DNA of 64,000 bases, from the NCBI RefSeq assembly GCF_042678045.1, contig NZ_JBHUDI010000004.1, positions 248,001 through 312,000 of the forward strand, written 5' to 3'. Positions 43,998 to 53,904 of the stretch are shown here, one piece after another. A program made the translations under genes and the position numbers. The DNA comes from Natrinema amylolyticus_A. Lineage in GTDB: Archaea > Halobacteriota > Halobacteria > Halobacteriales > Natrialbaceae. Every line of letters starts with the position of its first letter. The stretch's first letter is position 1. The notes beneath the pieces were generated by a model. It saw only the letters and a program-made list of their open reading frames with translations, did not search any database and was not told where the DNA came from.

Positions 43998-44224
43998 CCA
44001 GTTCGTTCTCCGTCGCTGATATTACCGCCACCACGTTTCTCACACCGATCGTACTCGAGGTGCTCTCGCTATTCGCGAGGGGCATCGCACTGCGATTGGG
44101 TGGACTGTTTTCCGGGAGGAAGAACTGTCGTCGCCACGCGACCCGGTCTCCGGTGCTGTCGAACTGACACCGTGCGTCGTCTTCGTTCGCTACCTTTTTG
44201 ACTGCCGTCTTGAAAGGAATCGGC

Positions 44225-45103
44225 ATGCTCACCGTGCGGGCACCGGCGACGAGTGCGAACCTCGGGAGTGGCTTCGACGTCTTCGGCGTCGCTCTCGGGA
44301 CGCCCGCCGACGTGATTCGGGTCGAGCGCGCCCCGGAAACGACGATTACGGTTACGGGTGCCGGCAGCGAGTACATCCCGGAAGATCCCGCCAAGAACAC
44401 TGTCGGTGCGGTCGCCGAGGCCCTGGATGCCCCGGCGCGCATTCAGATCGACAAAGGCGTCCGTCCCTCCTCGGGGCTTGGCTCGTCGGCCGCGAGCGCG
44501 GCTGCCGCCGCCGTCGCGCTCAATGCCCTCTACGACCGCGGCCGCTCACGGGAGGAGCTCGTCCCCGTCGCTGCCGAAGGCGAAGCGCTCGTCTCCGGCG
44601 AGGCACACGCCGACAACGTCGCTCCAGCACTCCTCGGCGGGTTCACCGTCGTCACCGACGACGGCGTGACGCAGGTCGACGCCTCCGTTCCCGTCGTCGC
44701 TTGCCTTCCCGAAATCTCCGTGTCGACGCGCGACGCGCGCGGGGTCGTCCCCGACTCGGCCCCGCTCGAGGACGTCGTCGACACCGTTGGTAACGCCGCC
44801 ACGCTCACCGTTGGAATGACGCGCGACGACCCCGACCTCGTCGGCCGGGGGATGGAAGACACCATCGTCACGCCAGCACGCACCAAACTCATCGACGGCT
44901 ATGATCGGGTTCGCGAGGCCGCCCTCGAGGCCGGCGCGACCGGCGTGACCGTCAGCGGTGCCGGGCCGGGCGTGCTGGCGGTCTGTCACCGCCAGGATCA
45001 GCGCGCGATCGCCGCAGCGATGGTCGACGCCTTCGACGCGGCCGGCGTCGAGAGTCGGGCCTATCAGACCGCCGTCGGCGAGGGTGCAACGCTGTATCGC
45101 TGA
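44225..45103 (+). CDS. thrB: Homoserine kinase
   Basis: A 292-residue GHMP-family kinase that phosphorylates homoserine for threonine synthesis. The N-terminus RAPATSANLGSGFDVFG is the family signature strand and Pro/Ser motif, and the ATP-binding loop PSSGLGSSAASAAAA lies at about 81-95. The C-terminal GATGVTVSGAGPGVLAV region completes the GHMP fold. Length is standard. thrC is not adjacent; a small membrane protein gene starts 5 nt after the stop, so they share a transcript. The start at ATG 44225 gives MLTVRAPATSANLGSG; an upstream non-ATG start is unlikely. Confidence 0.95.
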   Translation: MLTVRAPATSANLGSGFDVFGVALGTPADVIRVERAPETTITVTGAGSEYIPEDPAKNTVGAVAEALDAPARIQIDKGVRPSSGLGSSAASAAAAAVALNALYDRGRSREELVPVAAEGEALVSGEAHADNVAPALLGGFTVVTDDGVTQVDASVPVVACLPEISVSTRDARGVVPDSAPLEDVVDTVGNAATLTVGMTRDDPDLVGRGMEDTIVTPARTKLIDGYDRVREAALEAGATGVTVSGAGPGVLAVCHRQDQRAIAAAMVDAFDAAGVESRAYQTAVGEGATLYR

Positions 45104-45107
45104 GTCG

Positions 45108-45443
45108 ATGGGACTGATAACCGACGGCGTCCTCGCAGTGATCGCGCTGGCAGCGTTCGTCGGCGGCCTCCTCGTCGCGGGGGCGCCACTGTCGGTTCCC
45201 TCGGTTGCGGTCGGTGGTCTCGGAACGCTCTGCTTCGAGGTGATCGCGTACAGTCACAGCGAACTCGTCCGAGAGTACTGGGAGCGCCCGGCCGTCCAGC
45301 TCGCAACGCTCGCGGGTGCGTTCGTGATTGTCGGCGTCGGCATCGTCATCGCACCGTCGCGGCTGCTCTCGGTGGGGATCGGTGCGCTGGTGACGTACTT
45401 GCTGATTCTCTCGATCGTTCTCGTGGCGGCTGCTCGGTCCTGA
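45108..45443 (+). CDS. Small three-TM membrane protein downstream of thrB
   Basis: A 111-residue hydrophobic protein with helices at about 5-25, 30-48 and 65-85, plus a further hydrophobic stretch at 88-108. It starts 5 nt after the thrB stop, so it is almost certainly cotranscribed and coupled with it. No motif gives a function, and I do not recognise the family. The acidic NEL-type loop (SHSELVREYWERP) separates the first two and last two helices. Confidence 0.7.
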   Translation: MGLITDGVLAVIALAAFVGGLLVAGAPLSVPSVAVGGLGTLCFEVIAYSHSELVREYWERPAVQLATLAGAFVIVGVGIVIAPSRLLSVGIGALVTYLLILSIVLVAAARS

Positions 45444-45562
45444 CCGGTCCGCGCCGAGAGCGCGAACAGCCCGGTAACAAGTACCTACTGTCCGTTAGGC
45501 CAGCTGTTACGGCGAGTATCACGATTGATAACTATCCGTGACAGTCAGGAATCGGTGCCCGT

Positions 45563-47089
45563 ATGCGGCGGGTGTTCGACACGCGACGGGCCGGGGGAGA
45601 GTCGGGGGACGAGCCAGTAGACCGGATTTCGGATGGATCGGGGACGGACCGTTATCGGGGACAGGCGCACGTACTCGGACTCGTCCTGCTGATCGGTGCT
45701 GTTGCCGTCGCGAGTATCGGAATCGTCGTGTTGGGCTCGAGCAGTCTCGAGACACAGCAGACGACTATCGAAGCCGAATACGCTGAGCAATCGCTGCTCG
45801 AGTTCGCACATACTGCCGAGACGACAGTCGTCACCGATCGCGGTCCGTCGGACGTGTCGCTCGGCCCGTTCGACCGCGGTCACGTCACCATGCGGGACGA
45901 CGCCGGTCGTGTGACCATTACCCGCGTCAACGGCTCGGGAAGCGACGAGGTGCTGTACAATGAACCGCTCGGGACGCTGGCGTACGTTAATGACGACACC
46001 GAAATCGCCTATCAGGGCGGTGGTGTCTGGCGAACCGACGGGGCTGGTGCAGCGATGGTTTCCGCACCAGGGATCGAGTACCGTGACGGAACGCTCACGT
46101 TCCCGCTCGTTCAGCTCGGCGGCGACCGGGTTGGCGGGAACGCCATCGATGGAACCGTCCGACAGGCAGCCACCCCGACGCAGATCGCTCTCGACGATCG
46201 ATCGGGCCACGATCGGGGAAGCGTCACGACTCGGATCGATGTCGAGAGCGAGTACTGCGACGCGTGGGAACGGGAACTCGAGGACTCGCTCGAGGGGAGC
46301 GTGATCGAAGGGTGTGAAGAGGGCGAGCCCCAACGCGTTCGGATCCAGCTACTCACTTCGGAGAACGGCAGAAGCCTCGGCGGTGCCGTTATCGGCGAAA
46401 CAGTCACGGCCAACCCCAACGGAGGCTCGGGGAAACACCTTATCGACGGGGACGTAAGAGCCGGCACCATTACCATCGACGAGTCGATGGTCAACGGCAC
46501 GCTCTCTCACGAAAACTACGACTACCCGTCGGCCGACGAAGAGATCGATCGCGCGCTCGAGGCGTGCGACGAGTACGGGGAGTTAAACGGGACTGTCACC
46601 CAGCCCGGAGTCCACTGCGTCAACGAAATCGACAGCAACCACCACTTCGATACGTCAAACGGCGACATAGACGTCGTAGTCCGGGAGTCGTTCGACCTGC
46701 CACACGGAAATGGCAACCTCAGTGTCACGGGGAGTAACGATCTCACGATCTACGCCGACACAGGCTTCGAAGTTCGGGGAAACGCTGCGATCGGGAACGA
46801 ATCCAATGCCTCACAGACGCGACTCGTATTCTCCTCGAAATCCACCGTGCAGACGGCAAGCGGAACGCCGGAGATTAACGCGCTCCTCTACGCACCGGAG
46901 TCGACCGTGACGCTCAATGGAACCCCGACGGTCGTCGGAACCGTCGTCGGCGACGAGGTAAGCCTCGGAAGCGCCGCCGTTGAGATTCGGGACGACGGTA
47001 GTCTCACGACCCTCGAGTACATCCCCGGCGCTGGACCACGCGTTCCGTACGCTACGGTCACCGCATACGAAGCCAAACTCGACGATTGA
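45563..47089 (+). CDS. Pilin-like surface protein (DUF7289-like)
   Basis: A 508-residue protein with a short charged N-terminus (about 1-33), then one hydrophobic helix (RGQAHVLGLVLLIGAVAVASIGIVV cannot be cut precisely; about residues 32-57) as in archaeal type IV pilin-like proteins, and a long beta-rich outside domain. The extracellular part is rich in Asn-Gly and Ser/Thr (NGT, NGS) and has several N-glycosylation sequons. It lacks a clean class III peptidase motif, so secretion without filament assembly is possible. It resembles what I recall as DUF7289. Function in surface or adhesion is inferred. It stands alone. Confidence 0.72.
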   Translation: MRRVFDTRRAGGESGDEPVDRISDGSGTDRYRGQAHVLGLVLLIGAVAVASIGIVVLGSSSLETQQTTIEAEYAEQSLLEFAHTAETTVVTDRGPSDVSLGPFDRGHVTMRDDAGRVTITRVNGSGSDEVLYNEPLGTLAYVNDDTEIAYQGGGVWRTDGAGAAMVSAPGIEYRDGTLTFPLVQLGGDRVGGNAIDGTVRQAATPTQIALDDRSGHDRGSVTTRIDVESEYCDAWERELEDSLEGSVIEGCEEGEPQRVRIQLLTSENGRSLGGAVIGETVTANPNGGSGKHLIDGDVRAGTITIDESMVNGTLSHENYDYPSADEEIDRALEACDEYGELNGTVTQPGVHCVNEIDSNHHFDTSNGDIDVVVRESFDLPHGNGNLSVTGSNDLTIYADTGFEVRGNAAIGNESNASQTRLVFSSKSTVQTASGTPEINALLYAPESTVTLNGTPTVVGTVVGDEVSLGSAAVEIRDDGSLTTLEYIPGAGPRVPYATVTAYEAKLDD

Positions 47090-47176
47090 CACGCGGTCAC
47101 TGGCTCTACTTTCGTCTCCGGACCCGGGTTACACGGCCTATTTTGGCACATCTTCTTTGACGGATACTCACCAGTG

Positions 47177-47953
47177 CTACGGCCTCTCTGCGACGGTCCG
47201 CCAGCGCCGGCCGTAGATCCGCGGGAGGGCATCGACCTTCGCGTGTCGGACGTTCGTTGGGACGGTCGAAACTCTCGTCGAGACGCTGGCCGGGAGCGGG
47301 CCGTACGGAACTGACGACACAGCGGTCGGGTTTTTCGAGACCGGCTTCCGGCCGGCGTAGCCGGGGCCGCGCTGTGTCGACTCGTACAGGTTCTCGAATT
47401 TCGAATGACCGTCGATGACGCCGTTCCGGGCCCCTTTTGCGGCTTTTTTCGCTTCTTGCTGAAGCGCCGCGTTCGTCGCATCCGCTTTCACGTCGTCGAC
47501 GAACTTCCTGACTTCGGCTGCCGCCTCGGAATCGCCGGTCGAATCGAACGCGTCGGGACCGACGACGTCCTCGAGTTCCGTCTTGAGCTGTCGCAACTCC
47601 TGCAGGAAATCGGAGATATCGACAGTGTTCCAGAGTTCTCGCAGTTCGATGAGGTCTCGGATCGTACTGAGATCCAGTGCCACGTCCAGATCCTTCTCGC
47701 GGATCGCGTCCGGGAGTCCGTCTTGCTTGATGAGATTCGGCAGCGCCGACGCGTCGACGGCGTCCGGCAGTCTCTCGAAATCTATCGTTTCGAGAAGATC
47801 GTCGACTTCCTCGACGACGTCTAGAAGTTCTTCGACCGCCGCCCGCGTCCCGGCCGATCCGTTGGGTGCGGTTTCCCGGAGCAATTGCTCGGTTCCCGCT
47901 GTAATTCGATCGACGAGTTGCTCGACGCTGGTCGGAGATGTTGCCTGACTCAT
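47177..47953 (-). CDS. Acidic coiled-coil protein, haloarchaeal, unknown function
   Basis: A 258-residue protein: a helical N-terminal half (about 8-170) with repeated acidic amphipathic blocks (VEELLDVVEEVDDLLETIDF, TIRDLIELRELWNTVDISDF) typical of coiled coil, then a basic/Gly-rich C-terminal part (about 175-258, PNGTV-like breaks and RRWRTVAERP). There is no signal or TM. I recall similar proteins with many VDxLPDAVD-type repeats in other haloarchaea but no function. It may be structural or membrane-peripheral. It converges with the pilin-like gene. Confidence 0.7.
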   Translation of the reverse strand: MSQATSPTSVEQLVDRITAGTEQLLRETAPNGSAGTRAAVEELLDVVEEVDDLLETIDFERLPDAVDASALPNLIKQDGLPDAIREKDLDVALDLSTIRDLIELRELWNTVDISDFLQELRQLKTELEDVVGPDAFDSTGDSEAAAEVRKFVDDVKADATNAALQQEAKKAAKGARNGVIDGHSKFENLYESTQRGPGYAGRKPVSKNPTAVSSVPYGPLPASVSTRVSTVPTNVRHAKVDALPRIYGRRWRTVAERP

Positions 47954-48050
47954 GCCGTCAGTAGGTTGGAGACGGGGAAAACGGGCGTGCTTGCCGATCA
48001 GTCGTCGTTCCAGCGAACCGGCAGACGAGAACGGGTTCGTCGTCAGTCAG

Positions 48051-48959
48051 CTAAACGCCGCGACCCTGCAGCTTCTCCTCTTCGGGGAGGTCGACGTTCG
48101 CGTCGCCTTTCATGCTCTTGCCGAGGTTCTTCGAGATTTCCGCGAGCGCCTCGGGGTCGTCCCAGTTGTTCGTCGCTTCGACGATCGCTTCGGCCATCTC
48201 CGGCGGGTTCTCCGCGCCGAAGATCCCGCTGCCCACGAAGATGCCGTCGCACTCGTGGTGCATCATGAGCGCGGCGTCGGCCGGCGTCGCGATGCCACCC
48301 GCCGCGAAGTTCACGACCGGGAGCCGGCCCATCTCTGCTGTCTCGTGGACGAGGTCTGCAGGTGCCTCGATCTCGCGGGCGAAGGCCTCGCGCTCCTCGT
48401 GGCTCATTCCCTCGAGCTTCCGGATCGCACCCTTGATGGTGCGCTGGTGGTGGACGGCCTGATTGACGTCGCCGGTGCCAGCCTCGCCTTTGGTGCGGAT
48501 CATCGCCGCGCCCTCGTCGATCCGGCGCAGGGCTTCACCGAGATTGCGCGCGCCACAGACGAACGGCGCGGTGAAGTCGCGCTTATCGATGTGGTAGGCG
48601 TCGTCCGCGGGCGTGAGGACTTCACTTTCGTCGATCATGTCCACGCCGACGGCCTCTAAGATCTGGGCTTCCTTCGTGTGGCCGATCCGGGATTTCCCCA
48701 TGACGGGGATCGACACGGAATTGACGATCTCCTCGACGTCTGCGGGGTCTGCCATCCGGGCGACGCCGCCGCGCTTGCGGATGTCCGCGGGGACGGCTTC
48801 CAGCGCCATCACGGCGACCGCGCCGGCCTCTTCTGCGATACGGGCCTGTTCGGGGTCGACGACGTCCATGATGACGCCGCCTTTCTGCATCCGGGCAAAG
48901 CCGCGCTTGACGAGATCGGTTCCGCGTCGCAGTTCCTCGAGATCGGTGTTCTCGGTCAT
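48051..48959 (-). CDS. pdxS: Pyridoxal 5'-phosphate synthase lyase subunit PdxS
   Basis: Builds pyridoxal 5'-phosphate from ribose 5-phosphate, glyceraldehyde 3-phosphate and ammonia delivered by the PdxT glutaminase (gene not in the window). The 302-residue TIM barrel has the GGVIMDVV Asp, the Schiff-base region MGKSRIGH (the usual AKVRIGH, with Lys present), MIDESEVLTP, the second Lys in MIRTKGEAGTG and the phosphate loop VVNFAAGGIATP. Length is standard. It is a single gene starting at ATG 48959. Confidence 0.96.
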   Translation of the reverse strand: MTENTDLEELRRGTDLVKRGFARMQKGGVIMDVVDPEQARIAEEAGAVAVMALEAVPADIRKRGGVARMADPADVEEIVNSVSIPVMGKSRIGHTKEAQILEAVGVDMIDESEVLTPADDAYHIDKRDFTAPFVCGARNLGEALRRIDEGAAMIRTKGEAGTGDVNQAVHHQRTIKGAIRKLEGMSHEEREAFAREIEAPADLVHETAEMGRLPVVNFAAGGIATPADAALMMHHECDGIFVGSGIFGAENPPEMAEAIVEATNNWDDPEALAEISKNLGKSMKGDANVDLPEEEKLQGRGV

Positions 48960-49083
48960 ACTGCGCGGTTAGGAGCCACTACACTTACGCGTGTTCTTTG
49001 GAGCGGACCTGGCCGCAATTGCTGAAATCGCCCTCGAAATGCCCAGAGTCGACAGTTTCGCGATACGGATTCACCGAGTCGTA

Positions 49084-49842
49084 TCACTCGATCATCCACT
49101 CGCCGGCGAACAGACGCGCCCGCACCTGCGAGCCATACACCCGGGCCAGCGGCCGTTGCCACAGGCCCAGTTCGCGTGCCAGTGCCGGCGCGACCTCGAG
49201 GCGCGTGCCGATAGACGGGCCGAGCCCGATTGCGACCTCCCCGTCGATTTTAGCCGTCGTCCGCAGGAGTCCGTCGTCTTTCGTCGTGTAACTCGCCATG
49301 GTCCAGTCGCGCGCTCGAGGGCTGAGCCGGGGCCGGGTGACCTCGAGCCGGACGGCCTCGCCACCATACCGTCCACCGGCGACGACGGTACGGATCCCGT
49401 TCGGCCCGTCGGTCACTGTGACGTCGGCTCGTTCCTTCGGATAGCCCCAGATCTCGCGGCCGAGTGTGACCGCGGGCTCGGTCGTCACCGGGAGCCAATG
49501 GACGTAGCCGCCGAACGTGCCATCCGCGAGCTGTGCGACGGGAACGTTCGTTCGACTATCATGGACTGTCGGGACGATGACTGCGAACTCGTCATAGGGC
49601 TCGAGCCCCGTCGCGTCACCCTGTTCGCCGCCAACGCGGTGGTACTGAATCCCGACGAGCGCGACACACCCGACGCCAGGTGCGATCGCGAGCGACGAGA
49701 GTCCGTCCGGCAGGATCGCCTCGAGTCGACTCCGTCGAGCAGGAACGGTGACGCCACCCATCGCGAACGAGAGCTCGAGCGGGAGTTCGATCTCGTGGCC
49801 GGTCGACAGCCGGATACGAGCCCGCTGGTCGGTCGCTGTCAT
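49084..49842 (-). CDS. Acetoacetate decarboxylase-family protein
   Basis: A 252-residue protein of the acetoacetate decarboxylase-like beta-barrel fold. The family Schiff-base lysine is present in REIWGYPKE (Lys136), and the flanking beta strands (GGYVHWLPVTTEPAVTLG) fit. Related haloarchaeal and bacterial proteins act as decarboxylases or aldolases, or have no known substrate, so the true reaction is unknown. Cytosolic, no partner genes. Confidence 0.8.
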   Translation of the reverse strand: MTATDQRARIRLSTGHEIELPLELSFAMGGVTVPARRSRLEAILPDGLSSLAIAPGVGCVALVGIQYHRVGGEQGDATGLEPYDEFAVIVPTVHDSRTNVPVAQLADGTFGGYVHWLPVTTEPAVTLGREIWGYPKERADVTVTDGPNGIRTVVAGGRYGGEAVRLEVTRPRLSPRARDWTMASYTTKDDGLLRTTAKIDGEVAIGLGPSIGTRLEVAPALARELGLWQRPLARVYGSQVRARLFAGEWMIE

Positions 49843-49942
49843 GACCGACGGTACGAGGTGGGCGATCGTAGTGGTAGGGGATCACGGCTGCGGGCAGCGA
49901 TAACCGCTACTGTTTTGCAGGTTCCGGCCGTCGCGCCGGACG

Positions 49943-50656
49943 ATGACTGCCTCGACCTCGAGTGGCCAGCTGTCCGACCGCGAGCGCGCCGACGGCGAGT
50001 CGCTGCCAGCGTATCTCACGCCATTGCCAACGACGCTCGAGGACCTGGGCCTGCGGTTTGCGTGGCTCGTAGTGGCGATCAACCTCGCAGGGACGGCGTT
50101 TGGCTTCTGGTACTATTCGGGGCAGTTCGCCGAGACGACGGCCGTGCTCTGGCCCTGGGTTCCGGACAGCCCGCTCGCAACGCTGTTTGTGGCGCTGGCA
50201 CTCGCCTGCTGGAAGCTGGGCCGCGAGCAGCCGTGGCTCACCGCCCTGGCGTTTTTCGGCAACATCGTGCTCGGCCTGTGGACACCCTACACGTTGCTCG
50301 CGTTCGCCGATTCCTACACGTATCTCTCGCCGCTGATGTACAACTTCCTCTTCTGGAGCCACCTCGCGATGGTCGTCCAGGCGCTGGTCCTCTACCGGAT
50401 CTCGGAGTTCCCGGTGTGGGCTGTCGCTGTCGCCGCCGTCTGGTACTGGAGCAACCTGCTCGTCGACTACTTCGTTCCGATCGTCGGCGAGCCCCACCAC
50501 ACGATCATCCCGGTCGCGCGTGATGCGGCCATGTTCCTCGAGGCCGACGCGCTGGGCGTCATCGCTGCGGGTGAAGTGACGTTCGTTCTGCTGGCGCTGT
50601 TTCTCGCGCTCGCGATCCGCGTGAAAAAGTGCGAGGCAGTCCTGGATCGGTCCTAA
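49943..50656 (+). CDS. DUF1405 membrane protein
   Basis: A 237-residue protein with an acidic cytoplasmic head (1-40) and about six TM helices. The Trp/Tyr-rich helix boundaries (FWYYSGQFAETTAVLWPWVPD, cut short here; WYWSNLLVDYFVP) resemble the DUF1405 family found in Bacillus and archaea. Function unknown in every lineage I know of. The gene is convergent with the winged-helix gene at 50665, whose stop lies 9 nt away. Confidence 0.8.
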   Translation: MTASTSSGQLSDRERADGESLPAYLTPLPTTLEDLGLRFAWLVVAINLAGTAFGFWYYSGQFAETTAVLWPWVPDSPLATLFVALALACWKLGREQPWLTALAFFGNIVLGLWTPYTLLAFADSYTYLSPLMYNFLFWSHLAMVVQALVLYRISEFPVWAVAVAAVWYWSNLLVDYFVPIVGEPHHTIIPVARDAAMFLEADALGVIAAGEVTFVLLALFLALAIRVKKCEAVLDRS

Positions 50657-50664
50657 CCCTGCCG

Positions 50665-51030
50665 TCACCGCGCCAGCGACAGGTCGTCGTCGGCCGCAAG
50701 CTCGAGGTACGGATCGAGCGAGAGGGCCCTGGCCCGCCGTTCGACCGTTCCGGTCTCGGCGTCGTATCGCAGGACTCCCGCATCGAGGAGTTTCCGGAGG
50801 TGATTGTGGTGGAACTCGACGGTGAGCCGGTCGATCCGTTCGGGCGTCGGCTCGCCGTCACGGTGGGCGAGCCAGTCGACCAGGTCCGCGAGGCTGACCG
50901 CCCCCACTTTCCGGGAGAGGTAAGACAACGCGTACCGGCGGTGGTCCTCACACAACAGTTCGAAGATGGCAGCCGGAGTGAGACTGTCGTCGGCGTCCGT
51001 ACGGTTTGCGTTCGCTGTATCTGTCTTCAT
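50665..51030 (-). CDS. Winged-helix transcription regulator (DUF7344-like)
   Basis: A 121-residue protein with a winged-helix fold: LTPAAIFELLCEDHRRYALSY, then SLADLVDWLAH (helix 2), then HHNHLRKLLDAGVLRYDAET (recognition helix and wing). The type is abundant in haloarchaea and regulates local genes; I recall it as DUF7344. No ligand domain is fused, so what it senses is unknown. It is monocistronic, with its 5' flank shared with nothing obvious. Confidence 0.82.
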   Translation of the reverse strand: MKTDTANANRTDADDSLTPAAIFELLCEDHRRYALSYLSRKVGAVSLADLVDWLAHRDGEPTPERIDRLTVEFHHNHLRKLLDAGVLRYDAETGTVERRARALSLDPYLELAADDDLSLAR

Positions 51031-51243
51031 GGTGCTCTGTACTCGGCTTACGCGGCGCGACCGACCCGTCGGCTCGTCTCGACTTCAGCAGAGCACAATC
51101 CGGAATTTCTCGAGGCAGTTATAGCCTTTCTGCTCGGTGGACCGGATCCGAGCGGCATCGGTCAGTAGCAAACGACCGTTCAGAAGAAGCGCTCTTCGAG
51201 TGGAGAGTGAGATTCGTCCGTCGCTACTGACGGACGAGCGCCC

Positions 51244-53904
51244 CTACTCGAGGATGACGACCGCCGACTCGGTCTCGATCATCTCGCCCTCGCCGGAGTA
51301 GGTCCGCTCGAGTTCGACCTCGAAGAGGTCGTCCTCGAGTTCCTCGCCGGCGACGCGCAACACGCCTTCGTCGTCGTCGAGCTCGTAGTCGCCGCTCTCG
51401 ATGCCGGCATCGATCTCGCCGACCTTCGAGCCGAACTTCGGTCCAAGCGTCGAGTAATCGAGATCGATTTTGGCGACTTCGGTCGTGATCTCCGGTTGCT
51501 CTTCGAGCACGGTGAGCTCCTGGACGTGCATCACGTTCTGGATGGCGTCCTCGAAGCCGTCGACCGGCCCGTAGACCGACACCGACTCGAGATCGGCGTT
51601 CAGCGGCAACTGGTTCTCGCTCTTGTAGCGGCGCAGCGCGGAGATGACCTCCATGGCGGTCTCACCGGCCTCGAGGTCGGCCTCGTGGCCTTGCGGTTCG
51701 GGCCAGTCGCGGACGTGGATGCTGCTCGTCTCGAGGGCCGCGTCGTCGGCCACGTAGATCGCCTGCCAGATCTCCTCGGTCACGTGGGGCAGGAACGGCG
51801 CCCACAGCTCGAGGAACGTCCGGTGTGCGGTCCGCAGCGCGTACTGCGTCGAGGGGTTGTCCTCGCGGGTCTTGGCGATCTCGAGGTAGTCGTCACAGAA
51901 GGTGTTCCAGAAGAAGGTACGGAGGCGATCGCGGGCCTTCGCGAACTCGTAGGCCTCGAGGTGGGCCGTCAGATCCTCGACGGCGTCGTCGAGTTCCGCG
52001 AGCAGCCAGCGGTCGATGGCCTCGAGGTCGACGGGTTCGTCAGGGTCAGCGGGCGCGAGCGTGTCGACGAGTTTCGAGGCGTTCCAGAGCTTGCGTAGGA
52101 GCTTTTCACCTGCGGTCAGGTCTTTCTCCTGATACGGGAAGTCGTCGCCGACGGCGGCGCTTGCGGCCCAGAACCGGACGGCGTCGACGGGGTACTCCGC
52201 GAGCACCTCGTCGGGCTCGACGACGTTGCCCCGCGATTTGGACATCTTCTCGCGGTTTTCGTCCAAGACGTGGCCGTTGATCATCGTCGCGTCGAAGGGC
52301 ACCTCCCCGGTGTGCTCGTAACACTTGACGATGGTGTGGAACAGCCAGAACGAGATGATGTCGTGGCCCTGCGGGCGCAGGTCGAACGGGTAGAGTTCCG
52401 GGTTGTCCATCGTGAACTCCTCCGTGTCGTCGTCCCAGTCCCAGCCCGCGTTGATCAGCGGGGTCAGCGAGGAGGTCGCCCACGTGTCGAACACGTCCTC
52501 TTCGGGGTCGAACTCGTCGCCCCCACACTCCGGACACGCGTCGACCGGCGGCTCGTCCGAGAGCGGATCGACCGGCAGGTCTTCGCGCTCGGCCATGATC
52601 GGGTGGTCGCAGTCTTCACAGTACCAGACCGGGAACGGGATGCCCGAGTCGCGCTGGCGGGAGATCAGCCAGTCCCACTCGAGGCCCTCGATCCAGTGCT
52701 GGTAGCGGGTAAACATCTTCTCGGGGTACCAGTCCATCTCCCGGCCGGCCTCGAGGTACTCGTCTTTGTGGTCCAGAATCTCGACGTACCACTGTTTGGA
52801 GACGCGGAACTCGACGGGGGTGTCACAGCGTTCGTGGACCTGCACGGCGTGGGTGATCGAACGGCGGTCACGGAGGTATCCCTCGTCGTCTAAGTCCTCG
52901 ACGATGGCCTCGCGGGCCTCCTCGGTGGACATGCCTTCGTAGTCGCCGGCGAGGTCGGTCATCGTCGCGGACTCGTCAATGGCCACGCGCAGCGGCAGGT
53001 CGTGAGCCTGGTACCACTCGATGTCGTTCTGGTCGCCGAAGGTACAGCACATCACGACGCCGCTGCCTTTCTCCATGTCGACGCGTTCGTCCGCGATGAT
53101 CGGCACCTCGTGGCCGAAGATCGGAATGCGCGCCGTCTCGCCGACGAGATCCTGGTTCTCATCGTCGTCGGGATGGACGAACACCGAGACACACGCCGGC
53201 AGGAGTTCCGGGCGGGTCGTCGAGATGACGAACTCCTCTCGCGGGGCGTCTTCGCCGACGAGTTCGAACGCGATGTCGTTGAAGTGCGACCCCTTCTCTA
53301 GATCCTCCATCTCGACTTGCGAGATGGCGGTCTCGCACTCGGGACACCAGATCGCGGGTGCTTTCTTGCGGTACTCGCGTCCCTTCTCGTAGAGGTCGAG
53401 GAAGGAAAGCTGCGAGATACGCTGAACGCGCGGTTCGATCGTCTTGTAGGTGTTGTTCCAGTCGATCGAGGTCCCGAGCGCCTGCATCTTCTCGGTGAAC
53501 TCGGCCTCGTAGTCCTGACAGACCTCTCGACAGAGGTTCTGGAACTCGCGGCGCTCGTAGTCCTGATGGCGGATGTCCAGTTCCTTCTCGGTCAGCCGTT
53601 CGCTCGCGATCCCGTTGTCGTCGTAGCCAAAGGGAAAGAGCACGTCGCCGTCGAACATCCGCTGGAACCGGGCGGCGAAGTCCTGCAGGGTCGAGCCGTA
53701 GAGGTGGCCCATGTGCAGGCTGCCCGAGACCGTCGGCGGCGGCGTGTCGATCGCATACACCGTGTTCGGGTCCTGCTTTTCGTCACCCTCGTAGGCGTAG
53801 ACGTCCGCGTCGATCCAGCGCTGCTGCCAGCGCGATTCGACCGTTTCGGGGTCGTAGCCACCCTCGAGGCTCGGCTCGTCCTGTTCGGCCGTGTCCATGC
53901 TCAT
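51244..53904 (-). CDS. valS: Valyl-tRNA synthetase
   Basis: Charges tRNA-Val with valine, with editing of mis-activated threonine. The 886-residue class I synthetase has the HIGH variant HMGH (64-67), the KMSKS motif (553-557), the CP1 editing domain (about 200-400 with TTRPE), zinc-like Cys pairs (WCPEC, DACPECGGDEF), and the anticodon-binding helical domain near the C-terminus. A short final acidic region follows. The reading frame stays open upstream to 54522, but that stretch is Arg/Pro/Ser-rich and unlike a synthetase N-terminus, so ATG 53904 (MSMDTAEQDEPS) is chosen. It is an isolated gene with a long upstream region. Confidence 0.95.
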   Translation of the reverse strand: MSMDTAEQDEPSLEGGYDPETVESRWQQRWIDADVYAYEGDEKQDPNTVYAIDTPPPTVSGSLHMGHLYGSTLQDFAARFQRMFDGDVLFPFGYDDNGIASERLTEKELDIRHQDYERREFQNLCREVCQDYEAEFTEKMQALGTSIDWNNTYKTIEPRVQRISQLSFLDLYEKGREYRKKAPAIWCPECETAISQVEMEDLEKGSHFNDIAFELVGEDAPREEFVISTTRPELLPACVSVFVHPDDDENQDLVGETARIPIFGHEVPIIADERVDMEKGSGVVMCCTFGDQNDIEWYQAHDLPLRVAIDESATMTDLAGDYEGMSTEEAREAIVEDLDDEGYLRDRRSITHAVQVHERCDTPVEFRVSKQWYVEILDHKDEYLEAGREMDWYPEKMFTRYQHWIEGLEWDWLISRQRDSGIPFPVWYCEDCDHPIMAEREDLPVDPLSDEPPVDACPECGGDEFDPEEDVFDTWATSSLTPLINAGWDWDDDTEEFTMDNPELYPFDLRPQGHDIISFWLFHTIVKCYEHTGEVPFDATMINGHVLDENREKMSKSRGNVVEPDEVLAEYPVDAVRFWAASAAVGDDFPYQEKDLTAGEKLLRKLWNASKLVDTLAPADPDEPVDLEAIDRWLLAELDDAVEDLTAHLEAYEFAKARDRLRTFFWNTFCDDYLEIAKTREDNPSTQYALRTAHRTFLELWAPFLPHVTEEIWQAIYVADDAALETSSIHVRDWPEPQGHEADLEAGETAMEVISALRRYKSENQLPLNADLESVSVYGPVDGFEDAIQNVMHVQELTVLEEQPEITTEVAKIDLDYSTLGPKFGSKVGEIDAGIESGDYELDDDEGVLRVAGEELEDDLFEVELERTYSGEGEMIETESAVVILE

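Noticed and set aside
45486..45551. Further family B-like element with ends ACTGTCCGTTAG and CTATCCGTGACAGT
   Set aside because: Terminal similarity is short and needs gaps, so I did not annotate it.
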